A DNA stretch of 64,000 nucleotides from Firmicutes bacterium UBA1702 (GTDB lineage: Bacteria; Bacillota; Clostridia; Peptostreptococcales; Anaerovoracaceae), in the NCBI GenBank assembly GCA_002320005.1, contig DCJK01000013.1, positions 1 to 64,000 on the forward strand, read 5' to 3'. Shown piece by piece: positions 8,648 through 17,858 of this stretch. The first letter of the stretch is position 1. Each line of letters opens with the position of its first letter. The position numbers and the translations under genes are program-made. The notes beneath the pieces are model-generated. The model did no database searches. It saw only the letters and a program-made list of their open reading frames with translations, and had not been told where the DNA came from.

Positions 8648-9553
8648 CTAATCGTTGATCGTTTCCGTCAGATTGATGTCTTCAAATCCGTTGCCAATAA
8701 TTTCATTGGCGGAAACGAGAACGACAAAAGCCGCAGGATCAAGTTTGTGCACCAGTGCTTTAAGTATCGGCGTCTCGTTGGGCTTTACCACTGTCAGAAG
8801 AATTTCTCTGGCAGAATTGGAAAATTTACCGGTTCCGCTTATTGCTGTGACACCGCGGTGCATTTCATTTAATATTGCCTCAGTTATTTTATCTGAATTC
8901 TGTCCGGCAAATATGTAGAACATCTGAGCTCTGTTAAAGCCGCTGGTAAGTTTATCGGTAACTATGGAACATACGGCAATAGCCATCAGTGCGTATATTC
9001 CGGCGCTTACATTTCGGTATGCGATCATTGCCGCCACAACTATTGTTCCGTCTATGAGCATGTATAATGTTCCGATGCTTAAGGTCTTGGCCTTGGTGAT
9101 TATTATTTTTGCAAGGAGGTCCGTTCCTCCGGTGGACAGTCGTGCCTTTACAACCAGAGCAGAAGAAGCTCCGTAAAGTATTCCCCCAAAGACCACGGCA
9201 ACTATCTTGTCTTCTGTTATGCAGGGAAGAAATGACAACAGGTCTACAATAAGGGAATAGACCGCTGTAGTAATAAGAGCCATTATCACATAAGCTTTTC
9301 CCTTGATTTTTGCACCCAGAACAACAATGGGGACGGTCAGGACAAGTACCGTAAGACCTATAGGCCAGCTGAAAAAATAATTAAGAACCGTGCCGATTCC
9401 GGCCAGCCCGCCGGCAGCGATGTTATTGCCTACGTAAAAAAGGTTTAAAGCGAGGGCATAACCTATGTCCGCTATCAGTAAATATAGAATTTGCTTTGAA
9501 GTGATACCCAGCCGGGCAGATAAAGTGCGTTCCTCGCTCTGATCTTTGCTCAT
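8648..9553 (-). CDS. YitT family membrane protein (DUF161/DUF2179)
   Basis: 301-residue integral membrane protein of unknown function, common in Firmicutes. Seen: five or six hydrophobic segments in the first 200 residues, including ALALNLFYVGNNIAAGGLAG and the KARLSTGGTDLLAKII motif, followed by a soluble C-terminal DUF2179 domain of about 80 residues with HRGVTAISGTGKFSN. First gene of the minus-strand pair with the MFS carrier and divergent from the S9 peptidase gene across a 182-base control region. Confidence 0.92.
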   Translation of the reverse strand: MSKDQSEERTLSARLGITSKQILYLLIADIGYALALNLFYVGNNIAAGGLAGIGTVLNYFFSWPIGLTVLVLTVPIVVLGAKIKGKAYVIMALITTAVYSLIVDLLSFLPCITEDKIVAVVFGGILYGASSALVVKARLSTGGTDLLAKIIITKAKTLSIGTLYMLIDGTIVVAAMIAYRNVSAGIYALMAIAVCSIVTDKLTSGFNRAQMFYIFAGQNSDKITEAILNEMHRGVTAISGTGKFSNSAREILLTVVKPNETPILKALVHKLDPAAFVVLVSANEIIGNGFEDINLTETIND

Positions 9554-9617
9554 GATGCGTCTCCGGAAGTATTAATTATAAGATAAATATACATTAAAGA
9601 CAGGTAATTATAAAGTG

Positions 9618-9680
9618 CCAAAATTCTTTTTTGGAATGGTCCAAAATTTGCGCTTTTAATATTTTGGACTTTGTTATAAA
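9618..9680 (+). promoter_or_regulatory. Operator-like inverted repeats upstream of S9 peptidase
   Basis: GTCCAAAAT (9639-9647) and ATTTTGGAC (9661-9669) form a perfect 9-bp inverted repeat with a 13-base spacer. A second CCAAAA/TTTTGG dyad lies just left of it (9619-9634). TATAAAATA-like sequence follows at about 9675. The block lies between divergent yitT and the peptidase operon, whose third gene encodes a MocR-type regulator, so it is a candidate binding site. GG-N10-GC spacing also occurs at 9638-9651, but the -24 box lacks the usual C. Confidence 0.5.
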
Positions 9681-9735
9681 ATAATAACAAATGGGACTGA
9701 CCAAAAGAGCCTGCCGGAAAAACAAGGAGGATAAT

Positions 9736-11742
9736 ATGAAAAAGAAGATAAGAGATGATTTTTTTAAAGAATATATCAATGTCACAGATATGAAGCCCAA
9801 TGGCGCCGGACTCTTTTCTTTTGTAAGGTACGATGCAGTCATGGAAGAAGATAAGTATGTTTCCGACCTTTATCTTTTTGACATGGAAAAGAAAGAGATA
9901 AAGAAGCAGCTGACCTTTGACGGAAGCGTCGGAATGCATGACTGGCTGGATGAAGAAAACATAATTATAGCCTCGGCAAGAAGTCAGGAGGACAAGGATG
10001 CCCAGGAAAAGGGAGTGCCGCTGGTTGTTTTCTGCAAGCTGAATATAAACACAGGTGAATATTCGGAACTGTTCAAAGTTTATAAAGGCGTTTACAAATT
10101 CAACTGTATTGATGAAAACAGATTTTTGCTGCTGGCAAGTGAAAGCCCCGTGCGCGATGAATGGCTGAAGGAAGCCGGAGGAGACTGGGACGAGTACCTG
10201 AAAATATCCGAAAGAGAGAGCCGATACTTCGTAGCCGACGAAGTGCCTTTCTGGTCCAACGACGGCGGTTACTGCAACAAAGAGAGGGGAAGAGTATATT
10301 TATATGACAGCGGACGGCTGACCTGCCTGACAGATGACGACATAAGTGTATGGGACATAAAGTCATATAAGGATCAGTACGGACTTTTCTACGGAGTGCA
10401 GTCGGGAGGAATGCAGAAAACCGAAGGCAAAGTATATAAGATAGATTACAGCACCATGGAAATCAGCGCCATAGATGATTCGGGAAGCTATATATATACA
10501 AAAATACAGCCTGTGGACTCCACCCATATACTCTTGGGAAGAAATGACAGAGCATTTCACGGAGAATATCAGAATGAATATATAGACATAGTCGATATGG
10601 AGACCGGCAAGTTCACGAGAAACAACAAGAATGCCGACATCCATTTCTACGACAACGTGCTTACGGATGTTACATATCTTAGCGGATGGCTCAACAAGAT
10701 TACCGTAACGGATGAGGGAATAGTTTATATATGTACTCGCGGAGGAAGCTCGAAGCTGTTCTTCTCGCGATTCGGAAATGATGAGATGATAACCCTTTCT
10801 CCTGCAGAGGGTAAGATACTGGACTATTTTATCGATGGTGACAAGATATATATGTCTGCCATGAGGGGTCTGGACGGCGGAGAATTTTACATACTTGATC
10901 CCGCAACGGGAAAAGAAGAGCGTATAAGCGATTTTAATACACAACTGCAGGAAGAATTTGAGTTTCCTCAGGTATCAGAGTGCAATTTTGTCAACTCTGA
11001 CGGCATAGAGATAGAAGGCTGGGTGATGAAGCCTGCAGACCTCGAAGAAGGAAAACAATATCCGGCGATCCTGTTCATACATGGAGGACCGGGCTCTGCT
11101 TACGGCCCGGTTGCCATGCACGAGATGTTTGCCATGTGTACTCAAGGCTGGGGAGTGATTTTCTGCAATCCAAGAGGCTCTGAAGGCAGAGGAGGAGACT
11201 TCGCGGATATAAGGACAAAATGGGGAACTGTAGACTACAGGGACTTTATGGAATTTACAGACGCAGCCATAGAAAGAAACTCTTGGATAGATCCTGACAG
11301 GATAGGAATTACAGGCGGCTCTTACGGAGGCATAATAATAAACTGGATAATAGGACATACAGACAGATATAAGGCAGCTATCTCTGACAGAAGCGTGGCT
11401 AATCTGCTCAGCGACTACGGCATGTCGGACATTGGCTTCCCATGCAATAAGGACACTTACGGCACGACACCATGGGAGAATCCGGAGTATCTGTGGAACC
11501 AGTCGGCTCTCAAATATGCGCCTAAGATTAAGACTCCGGTGCTTTTTATTCATGGTGTTGAAGATTACAGGTGCACTTATGACCATGCGCTTCAGCTTCA
11601 CAGCGCCATAACCTACTTCGGAGGAACATCAAGAGTCTTTGCGGTAAAGGGAGAGACCCACGAACTGTGCCGCAGTGGCTCACCTGTAAACCGGCAGCGC
11701 AGAATAGCGGAAATGATAAAATGGTTCGAAAAGTATCTATAG
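9736..11742 (+). CDS. S9 family peptidase (acylaminoacyl/prolyl oligopeptidase type)
   Basis: 668-residue serine peptidase that would cut short peptides or acyl-blocked N-termini in the cytoplasm; no signal peptide is present. Seen: an N-terminal half with weak repeats typical of the beta-propeller that filters substrate size, and a C-terminal alpha/beta hydrolase domain with HGGPGSAYGP (oxyanion), GGSYGG holding the nucleophile Ser529, an Asp610 in GVEDYRC and His642 in GETHELC. AAGGAGG at 9724-9730 fixes ATG 9736; an earlier in-frame ATG at 9691 lacks a site. First gene of an operon with an MFS carrier 9 bases downstream. Confidence 0.93.
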   Translation: MKKKIRDDFFKEYINVTDMKPNGAGLFSFVRYDAVMEEDKYVSDLYLFDMEKKEIKKQLTFDGSVGMHDWLDEENIIIASARSQEDKDAQEKGVPLVVFCKLNINTGEYSELFKVYKGVYKFNCIDENRFLLLASESPVRDEWLKEAGGDWDEYLKISERESRYFVADEVPFWSNDGGYCNKERGRVYLYDSGRLTCLTDDDISVWDIKSYKDQYGLFYGVQSGGMQKTEGKVYKIDYSTMEISAIDDSGSYIYTKIQPVDSTHILLGRNDRAFHGEYQNEYIDIVDMETGKFTRNNKNADIHFYDNVLTDVTYLSGWLNKITVTDEGIVYICTRGGSSKLFFSRFGNDEMITLSPAEGKILDYFIDGDKIYMSAMRGLDGGEFYILDPATGKEERISDFNTQLQEEFEFPQVSECNFVNSDGIEIEGWVMKPADLEEGKQYPAILFIHGGPGSAYGPVAMHEMFAMCTQGWGVIFCNPRGSEGRGGDFADIRTKWGTVDYRDFMEFTDAAIERNSWIDPDRIGITGGSYGGIIINWIIGHTDRYKAAISDRSVANLLSDYGMSDIGFPCNKDTYGTTPWENPEYLWNQSALKYAPKIKTPVLFIHGVEDYRCTYDHALQLHSAITYFGGTSRVFAVKGETHELCRSGSPVNRQRRIAEMIKWFEKYL

Positions 11743-11751
11743 GAGGAAAAA

Positions 11752-13005
11752 ATGAAAAAGGACAGCATGATATATAAATATCTCATGATACTCATTGCCA
11801 CGTGCACAACGGTAGTTTACTTCATACCTTATGCCTGCTACGATTTTTATAATCATTTCCTTGACACCTACAAGATAACCGACGGACAGGCAGGACAGCT
11901 TCTGACCTTTTTCGGTATTACGGCTGTTATAGGTTACTTTATAGGAGGATGGATAGCAGATAAATTCAATCCCAAGATGCTGGTGGTGCTGTCGGCGATT
12001 CTTACGGCGGCAGCAGGCACTGTTGTAGCCTTTTCATCTTCCTTTACGGTGCTGAAAGTCATGTATTTCATATTTGGAATCACCAGCACCTGCATGCACT
12101 GGAGCGCATTTCTTAAGCTTATTAAGAATATCGGAGATGACGACGAGCAGGGAAGGCTTTTTGGGTTTTACAACTTTGCTTTTGGTCTTATAGGTATAGC
12201 ATGCACTTACCTGATACTGGGAATGATGGAAACCGCGCTGGCAAAGTATGAATTCAGAGGCGGAATGATGATATACTGCGTGATCTCAGTTGTTTTCGGA
12301 ATTCTCACGTGGATATTTGTGCCTTATGACAAGGAAAAGGCAAAGGCCAGAGAAGCAGCCGATGACAAAATAGATCTCAAACTGGTGGGAAAAGTGCTGA
12401 AGATGCCTATCACCTGGTATCTGGGACTTTTTACCCTGGGATATTTCCTGATTCGTTCCACAGTACCATACCTCAACCCTTATATGACCGACGCCTTTGG
12501 AGTGTCCATAGCAATGGCAGCCCTTCTGACCAATACTCTGCGAAGCGGAATGAACCTTATATCCGGACCGGTAGGAGGATTTTTCATTGACAAGCTGAAA
12601 AGTTCCACAAAAGTGGTGATGGTGGGAAGCATCGGAACCCTTATTTTCACCATAATTCTGATGGCGGTGCCTCAGCAGAAAAGCATGGTGACATTGCTTA
12701 TGGTAACATGCGTTATACTGCTGCTGTTTTCCTATGTCAATTCTACGGCTTTATACACGCCTGTGACTGAAGCGAAGGTACCGTTCAAATATGTGGGCAC
12801 GGTTCTGGGAGTTGCTTCGGCCATCGGATATTCTTCAGATATATGGCTATATAATCTGTGCGGTTCATGGCTGGATGCCTTCGGAAACGGCGGATACAGA
12901 TATATATGGATGCTTCAGGGCGGCGGAGCCGTTATGATGCTCATAACAGGTCTGCTTATGGCAGGGCTGTACCGCAAGGCACGAAGCGCTCAGGAGGAAG
13001 CCTGA
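11752..13005 (+). CDS. MFS transporter
   Basis: 417-residue major facilitator carrier with about 12 hydrophobic segments. Seen: GGWIADKFNPKMLV in the 2-3 loop, a charged central loop (DKEKAKAREAADDKIDLK) and GGFFIDKLKSSTKV in the second half. AGGAGG 11741-11746 precedes ATG 11752. Its position between a peptidase and an amidohydrolase suggests uptake of peptides or acyl amino acids, but that is inference from context only. Confidence 0.9.
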   Translation: MKKDSMIYKYLMILIATCTTVVYFIPYACYDFYNHFLDTYKITDGQAGQLLTFFGITAVIGYFIGGWIADKFNPKMLVVLSAILTAAAGTVVAFSSSFTVLKVMYFIFGITSTCMHWSAFLKLIKNIGDDDEQGRLFGFYNFAFGLIGIACTYLILGMMETALAKYEFRGGMMIYCVISVVFGILTWIFVPYDKEKAKAREAADDKIDLKLVGKVLKMPITWYLGLFTLGYFLIRSTVPYLNPYMTDAFGVSIAMAALLTNTLRSGMNLISGPVGGFFIDKLKSSTKVVMVGSIGTLIFTIILMAVPQQKSMVTLLMVTCVILLLFSYVNSTALYTPVTEAKVPFKYVGTVLGVASAIGYSSDIWLYNLCGSWLDAFGNGGYRYIWMLQGGGAVMMLITGLLMAGLYRKARSAQEEA

Positions 13006-13022
13006 TACGGGGAGCGTTTTAA

Positions 13023-14492
13023 ATGGAGATAACTATTAACAGAAACAATGATACACCTGTATATATTCAGATAAAAAACAGCATCAGACAGAAAATAATT
13101 TCGGGGAGGCTTCCCAACGGCCTGAAACTGCCTGCAGAAAGAACCATTGCAATGGAGCTGGGAGTGTCACGAAACACGGTGGTGAGAGCGTATCAGGAAC
13201 TCATTGCCGAGGGATTTGTTGTGGTATCTGCAAAGCCAAAGGGATACTTTGTGCGTGAGGTCAGGAAGTCGGCTTCGGAGAGAGTTTTTCATCCCCTGGC
13301 CAATATGCGCAGATACAATTATACCGAAAAAGAAAGCCTTTTTGACGATATCTTCAGGCGCTCAACCACTGAGGAGTACGTTTCGCTGGCAGGTATAAAT
13401 GTGTGTCTGCCGGATCCTGAAGACTTCAGCTACAGTTATAAAGAATTTTATGACTGCGATGAAAACGAGGCGGACAGGCTTAAAAGAAATATATGCAGAA
13501 TGCTTGCATCCAAAGACATCTTTGTAAGCGAAAAAAATATCCAGCTGATGTCCGAAACCACCCAGGCGCTGGAATATATCATGAGCCTTTACCTGAGAGA
13601 TGGGGATACAGTGATAGTAGAAGAACCTGTGGTGGCAGGTACGGTAAACGTTCTTAGAAATAAGGGAGCCAATGTGATATGTGTAAAGATGCAGGAGGAT
13701 GGTATGGATCTTGACGAGCTGGAAAGGCTTGTTGAAGCCTATGCACCGCGATTCATATATACCATGCCTAACCTTCATAATCCCACAGGAAGAATCATGC
13801 CTCTGGAAAAGAGAATCCGGCTTCTGGAAATAGCCAGGAAAAGGGATGTTCCCATAATCGAGGAAAACTCTCTCGGCGATTTCAGATATGAGGGAAGAGA
13901 ACTGCCGTCACTTTACTCGCTGGATAAAAACAAGATGGTATTGTATGTGGACACTTTCAACCTTACTTTCCTGCCGGGAATAAACACAGCTTTCGTGGTA
14001 GGACCGGCTGAGCCTGTGGAAATGATGGGAAGACTGATAGTCACCGGACAGAATACAATTTACAGAGTGTCCCATGCCATGCTTAACCGTTTTATAGAAA
14101 GCGGAAGAATGGAAAAGAGAAAAGCTTTTCTGCGGGCTCATTTCAGAAGACAGAGGGATCTGCTCTGCAATGAGCTGGAGCCGCTGAAAAAACAGGGCTT
14201 GTGCTTCGATGTTCCGGAAGGAGGACTATGTATATGGTGCAAGCTTCCTGACGATGTAAACGAGAAAAAACTTTTTATTACTGCAGGTGAGAAAGGCCTG
14301 CTGTATATGCCGGGAAGCGTGTTTTTCCCTTACGGCTACAGCGGAAGCGGATATATACGCCTGTGCTTCTCCAACGTAACGGAAGAAGGCATGACTCGCG
14401 GAGCGAAGATACTGTCTGAGTCCATGGAACTGAGCCGAAAAAAATTTAAGGATTGGAGGGCAGAGTCAGAAAAAGATTCTGCAGTCAGATGA
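13023..14492 (+). CDS. MocR-type (GntR/aminotransferase) regulator with degenerate PLP site
   Basis: 489-residue fusion of a GntR winged-helix DNA-binding domain (residues 1-75, with SGRLPNGLKLPAERTIAMEL and VSRNTVVRAYQEL) and a class I aminotransferase-like domain. The fold marker NPTG is kept, but the PLP residues are not. The Schiff-base Lys of the usual SFSKxxxPG is Leu314 in TFNLTFLPG, the following Arg is Asn321, and the usual ED(D)Y that holds the ring reads EENS (residues 280-283). It therefore probably does not bind PLP in the standard way and may sense another ligand. It sits inside the operon it probably controls, and its stop overlaps the next start (ATGA). Confidence 0.85.
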   Translation: MEITINRNNDTPVYIQIKNSIRQKIISGRLPNGLKLPAERTIAMELGVSRNTVVRAYQELIAEGFVVVSAKPKGYFVREVRKSASERVFHPLANMRRYNYTEKESLFDDIFRRSTTEEYVSLAGINVCLPDPEDFSYSYKEFYDCDENEADRLKRNICRMLASKDIFVSEKNIQLMSETTQALEYIMSLYLRDGDTVIVEEPVVAGTVNVLRNKGANVICVKMQEDGMDLDELERLVEAYAPRFIYTMPNLHNPTGRIMPLEKRIRLLEIARKRDVPIIEENSLGDFRYEGRELPSLYSLDKNKMVLYVDTFNLTFLPGINTAFVVGPAEPVEMMGRLIVTGQNTIYRVSHAMLNRFIESGRMEKRKAFLRAHFRRQRDLLCNELEPLKKQGLCFDVPEGGLCIWCKLPDDVNEKKLFITAGEKGLLYMPGSVFFPYGYSGSGYIRLCFSNVTEEGMTRGAKILSESMELSRKKFKDWRAESEKDSAVR

Positions 14493-15769
14493 AGGATATA
14501 GTTAAGTACAGAAGAGAATTTCATAAATTTCCGGAAAAAGGATGGGATGAAGTCAGAACCAGCGCCCGCGTTGCGGAAATCCTTGAGGGCTACGGCATCA
14601 CGAATATTTTTATGGGAAAGGAAGCCGTAAACGTGCCGACATTGGTATATCCTATGGAAATCCCGGAGGAAAGAAGAAAGGAAAACATGGAAAGGGCTGC
14701 TGCACAAGGTGCGGCAGAAAGCTATGTAAAAAGAACCGGAGGGTATCCGGGTGTTGTTGCAGTGATAGATACAGGAAACCCCGGACCTACTGCAGCTCTG
14801 AGATTCGATATGGACTGTCTGCCTTACGACGAGGAAGGAGGCGCCGAAGCGCCATCTGCTGTCGGTGGCTACAGATCCGTAAACCGAGGCTGTGTTCATG
14901 CCTGCGGCCATGATGCGCACACCGCCATAGGTCTTGAGCTGGCTAGCAGAATTGCTGCGAATCCGCAAGAATATCGGGGAATCATCAAGCTGATATTCCA
15001 GCCTGCAGAGGAAACCACTCTGGGTGCAAAATCAATTGTTGACAAAGGCCATCTTGACGGTGTGGATTATTTCCTGGCGGTGCATCTTGCGTTGTCTGCG
15101 GAAAACGTGCCGCTGCCATCTCACACCATTGCCTGTGGAGTAAGAGACTTTATGAGCTGCAGGCAGCTTGACGTGACTTTTCACGGCAAGGCGGCGCACC
15201 CGTGTGGCGCTGCCCAAGAGGGAAAAAATGCCCTCCTGGCTGCATGCAGTGCAGTGCTGAATCTTCACAGCATCGCTCCTCACGAAAAAGGTCTGTGCAG
15301 GGTCAATGTAGGGCAGATTAACGGAGGTGTATGCACCAACACCATAACTCCAGAGTGCACAATACGCCTTGAGTATAGAGGTCAGTACAGAGAAATAAGC
15401 GATTATCTAAGAAAAAGAGTGTTTGATATTCTTGACGGCACTGCAAAAGCATATGACCTTACTTATACATATGTCGACCATGGAGAGGTACCGGCGGGAC
15501 AGAGCGACGAGAACCTTATGGAGATAGTCCGGCAGGCAGCCGGCCAAGTGCCGTGGTTTGAAAAAATATACTTTGACGGAAATCTGGGAGGAACAGATGA
15601 CGCGGCGGTAATGATGAACAAGGTTCAGGCTCAGGGGGGTTCAGGTGTGTACATAGGCATCGGAACGGACATAACAAATCCGCTTCACCATCCGGCCTTT
15701 GACTTTGACGAGTCATGTATGGAAGCTGCAGCTGATCTCCTTGAACAGACACTGAAAATGCTGACATAA
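14489..15769 (+). CDS. M20 family amidohydrolase, AbgA-like
   Basis: 426-residue zinc amidohydrolase that cleaves amide-linked amino acids. The N-terminal FHKFPEKGWDEVRTS pattern and the long insert before the catalytic domain resemble AbgA, the p-aminobenzoyl-glutamate hydrolase subunit, but the substrate is not certain. Metal and catalytic residues are present: HACGHDAH, QPAEE, AVHLAL and a C-terminal LHHPAFDFDE. The start at ATG 14489 overlaps the previous stop as ATGA, implying coupled translation. Its natural terminator was split by the insertion that follows. Confidence 0.88.
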   Translation: MKDIVKYRREFHKFPEKGWDEVRTSARVAEILEGYGITNIFMGKEAVNVPTLVYPMEIPEERRKENMERAAAQGAAESYVKRTGGYPGVVAVIDTGNPGPTAALRFDMDCLPYDEEGGAEAPSAVGGYRSVNRGCVHACGHDAHTAIGLELASRIAANPQEYRGIIKLIFQPAEETTLGAKSIVDKGHLDGVDYFLAVHLALSAENVPLPSHTIACGVRDFMSCRQLDVTFHGKAAHPCGAAQEGKNALLAACSAVLNLHSIAPHEKGLCRVNVGQINGGVCTNTITPECTIRLEYRGQYREISDYLRKRVFDILDGTAKAYDLTYTYVDHGEVPAGQSDENLMEIVRQAAGQVPWFEKIYFDGNLGGTDDAAVMMNKVQAQGGSGVYIGIGTDITNPLHHPAFDFDESCMEAAADLLEQTLKMLT

Positions 15770-15777
15770 ATTCTTAT

Positions 15778-15797
15778 ACATAAACAAAACAGATGGC
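15778..15797 (+). repeat. Left arm of split host terminator
   Basis: These 20 bases (ACATAAACAAAACAGATGGC) are the reverse complement of 33573-33592 with a single difference that is a G-U pair in RNA. Together they make a 20-bp terminator stem that would follow the AbgA-like gene if the intervening 17.8 kb were removed. The nearby host terminator at 7108 has nearly the same outer arm, which supports host origin. Confidence 0.8.
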
Positions 15798-15804
15798 TTT
15801 AAAG

Positions 15805-15840
15805 CACACGCCACATAAGGCAGTAATTTCAAAATACTAA
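15805..15840 (+). repeat. Left inner end repeat of the element
   Basis: Contains CCACATAAGGCAGTA, matching (with a few changes) the inward-read right end around 33536-33560. CATAAG also recurs as CTTATG a short distance inside. Such imperfect terminal repeats are expected binding sites for the large serine recombinase encoded at 31761-33491. Confidence 0.5.
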
Positions 15841-15876
15841 CTTATGGGCGTTGCAAAAGGGCAAAACAAAAAGATG

Positions 15877-15920
15877 AATACCGAGAAGAACTGTAAAAGG
15901 TTTTTCTCGGTATTTTCTGT
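15877..15920 (+). terminator. Hairpin near the left end of the element
   Basis: AATACCGAGAA (15877-15887) pairs perfectly with TTCTCGGTATT (15904-15914), followed by a T-rich stretch. It would shield the element from host transcription entering from the amidohydrolase gene, whose own terminator is split. Apart from this and the end repeats, I see no gene in 15770-15992. Confidence 0.65.
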
Positions 15921-15992
15921 TTATAGCGGTACATTCGACTATCAAACCGCCTTTGAGTACAATTATGGTAGAAAATCAAAGGAGGAAAAAAT

Positions 15993-16292
15993 ATGGGCAA
16001 ATTTATAGAAGAATTCTATTACGGCAACATTGACCCGCAGGCACGAAGCACCAAGCAGAACAAAGCCGTGCAGAAACAAATGGAGGTTTTGATGCTCAAT
16101 GAGGACTTTTTGACCGAAAGGCTTTCCGGCGAAAACAAAAAGAAATTCCTTGACTTTGTAAATGCGTGGAGCGTGGTAAACGGCGAATCCAATCTCGACA
16201 GTTTTATGATGGGATTTCGCTTGGGAGCAAACTTTGCATACGATACCTTTGTAGCAACCGATACCCCATTTCAAGACTTGCTGAAGGAGTGA
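15993..16292 (+). CDS. Small conserved mobile-element protein (DUF6809-like)
   Basis: 99-residue acidic protein of a type often found in Firmicutes integrative elements; function unknown. Seen: MGKFIEEFYYGNIDPQ at the start, a KKKFLDFVNAWS helix and SFMMGFRLGANFAYD near the end; no membrane segment or known catalytic motif. AAAGGAGG at 15979-15986 supports ATG 15993. Six bases upstream of the next small gene, so the three small genes here form one operon. Confidence 0.7.
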   Translation: MGKFIEEFYYGNIDPQARSTKQNKAVQKQMEVLMLNEDFLTERLSGENKKKFLDFVNAWSVVNGESNLDSFMMGFRLGANFAYDTFVATDTPFQDLLKE

Positions 16293-16297
16293 GTGAT

Positions 16298-16483
16298 ATG
16301 CGTGATAAGAAGTATTACATAGCACTTGATGATTTTGAACGGCGGGTGGTTGTGAACTGCTTGAATGAAATGCGAAACAACCTTATTGCTAATGGTAAGT
16401 ACACCGATGCGGTAGACGAGATTCTGCTGAAAATCATTGATGCAAAGCAAAAGAAATTCAAGGTAATCTACAAGGAGGCGTGA
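16298..16483 (+). CDS. Small hypothetical protein of the element
   Basis: 61-residue basic protein, MRDKKYYIALDDFE to KQKKFKVIYKEA, predicted mostly helical. AAGGAG at 16284-16289 and its position between two element genes support ATG 16298. Similar short proteins occur next to DUF6809-type genes in Clostridia elements; I do not recognise a function. Confidence 0.6.
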   Translation: MRDKKYYIALDDFERRVVVNCLNEMRNNLIANGKYTDAVDEILLKIIDAKQKKFKVIYKEA

Positions 16484-16485
16484 TT

Positions 16486-16863
16486 ATGGAAAAGGTTATT
16501 TATGACGAAAAGAACGGTCTTTGGTACGAACTGCAAGGCGACTATTACATTCCCTGCTTGAAATTGCCAGAGGAAGAACAACAGCCTATCGGCCTATGGG
16601 GACAGCGACATTTGAGACACTTAAAACAAAGTCACAAGGTATTATATTATAATCTGCTAACAAGCGGTAAACTCAATTCACATATTGCTGAGATTGATAA
16701 ACAAGCGAACGATATGTTCTTTCGGTTGGTAAAAGAACTTGCCGAAAAAGAAAATATAACCGAAGAACTTAAATCAAACGACCAAATGTTGTGGGTACAA
16801 AAGATGAACAATATCCGTAATCGTGTAACGGAAATTGTAAATAAGGAAATCATATACGCATAG
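16486..16863 (+). CDS. tnpV: TnpV-like transposon-encoded protein
   Basis: 125-residue protein matching the TnpV family of Tn4451-type elements, whose function is unknown. Seen: GDYYIPCLKLPEEEQQPIGLWGQRHLRHLKQ, followed by LLTSGKLNSHIAEIDKQA and a C-terminal QMLWVQKMNNIRNRVTEIVN, all strongly conserved in that family. AAGGAGG at 16472-16478 supports ATG 16486. It lies at the end opposite the recombinase; in the circular form of the element the two ends would be adjacent. Confidence 0.85.
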   Translation: MEKVIYDEKNGLWYELQGDYYIPCLKLPEEEQQPIGLWGQRHLRHLKQSHKVLYYNLLTSGKLNSHIAEIDKQANDMFFRLVKELAEKENITEELKSNDQMLWVQKMNNIRNRVTEIVNKEIIYA

Positions 16864-16882
16864 ATGTAACGCAATTATATGG

Positions 16883-16920
16883 AAAATCGGAGGGCAAATA
16901 CCTTGCTCTCCGATTTTTTT
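16883..16920 (+). terminator. Terminator after tnpV
   Basis: AAATCGGAGGGCAA pairs with TTGCTCTCCGATTT (one G-U pair) and runs into TTTTTTT. It ends the three-gene small operon and separates it from the TetR cargo gene. Confidence 0.9.
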
Positions 16921-17110
16921 GCTTTATATACGGTTGAAATTTGAGCCTTGCAAGTGCCAAAAGCGTTACATTGGAACGTTTATTTCAAAACGAAAATAAC
17001 TGTTCACAAAAAAGTTTCGTACTTTTTTGAATTACAGCGAATATTGCAAAACGGGAATAAATCTGATATAATTGATATAAATACCAATTAAGAAACGGAG
17101 GCAAAAGCGT

Positions 17111-17833
17111 TTGGCAATACGAAAATCCAGTATACCGACCAAAAATCATATACTTGCAGTCAGTGCAAAGCTACTCTTGGAGCAGGGCTACCGAGATACC
17201 ACTATGAAGCAAATTGCAAATATGGCAGGTGTGTCCGTCAGCAGTATGCAGAACTTTTTTCACAATAAGGAAGGCTTGATTGCCGAGCTGGTCAGTATTA
17301 TGTTTTCCGGTCAGTTTAACACGGCAAAGCAATCATTGAAGGCTTCACTTACGCCCATTTATACTTATGCTGTGGAAACAGCCATTCAGCTCGTCTTAAC
17401 CGAACGAAACGAAAATCTGAGGGAGATCTACACCGAGGCATACACAATGCACGACACGCTGGAATATATCCATCAGAACACGGCGAAAGAACTGAAAGCC
17501 ATTTTCGGTGACCGTTTCCCCGATTATGAGGAAAGTCAGTTTTACGAAATTGACATCGGAACGGCGGCGTTGATGCGTGGGTATATGGCAAAGCCTTGCG
17601 ACGTGCATTTTCCGCTTTACAGAAAAATCGAACGGTTTTTAACCGCTTCTCTTCGAATTTACCGTGTCAGCGAGGAAGAAATCGAGCAGATACTTGCATT
17701 TATTCGCAGTCTTGATCTAAACCAACTTGCCGATGGTGTTCTGCGGCAATTGTTTGAGCAGTTGGAGAATTATTTTGAAAGTGATTTTTCCGAAGCTCAC
17801 CAGACGGCAAGTTCGGGTACTTGGACAGAATAA
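17111..17833 (+). CDS. TetR family transcriptional regulator
   Basis: 240-residue regulator with an N-terminal TetR helix-turn-helix (LLEQGYRDTTMKQIANMAGVSVSSMQNFFHNKEGLIAELV, given here by position as residues 20-58) and a variable ligand domain. GGAGGC upstream points to TTG 17111. A 9+9 bp inverted repeat follows the gene and precedes the giant surface-protein gene, so control of that gene is the simplest reading. The ligand is unknown. Confidence 0.88.
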   Translation: MAIRKSSIPTKNHILAVSAKLLLEQGYRDTTMKQIANMAGVSVSSMQNFFHNKEGLIAELVSIMFSGQFNTAKQSLKASLTPIYTYAVETAIQLVLTERNENLREIYTEAYTMHDTLEYIHQNTAKELKAIFGDRFPDYEESQFYEIDIGTAALMRGYMAKPCDVHFPLYRKIERFLTASLRIYRVSEEEIEQILAFIRSLDLNQLADGVLRQLFEQLENYFESDFSEAHQTASSGTWTE

Positions 17834-17858
17834 AACGGAATTTTTAAGGGGATATTCC

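Noticed and set aside
9638..9651. GG-N10-GC spacing upstream of the S9 peptidase, possible fourth sigma-54 promoter
   Set aside because: The -24 box is TGGTC rather than TGGCA, and the site falls inside an inverted repeat that explains it better. No 35-base UAS is near.
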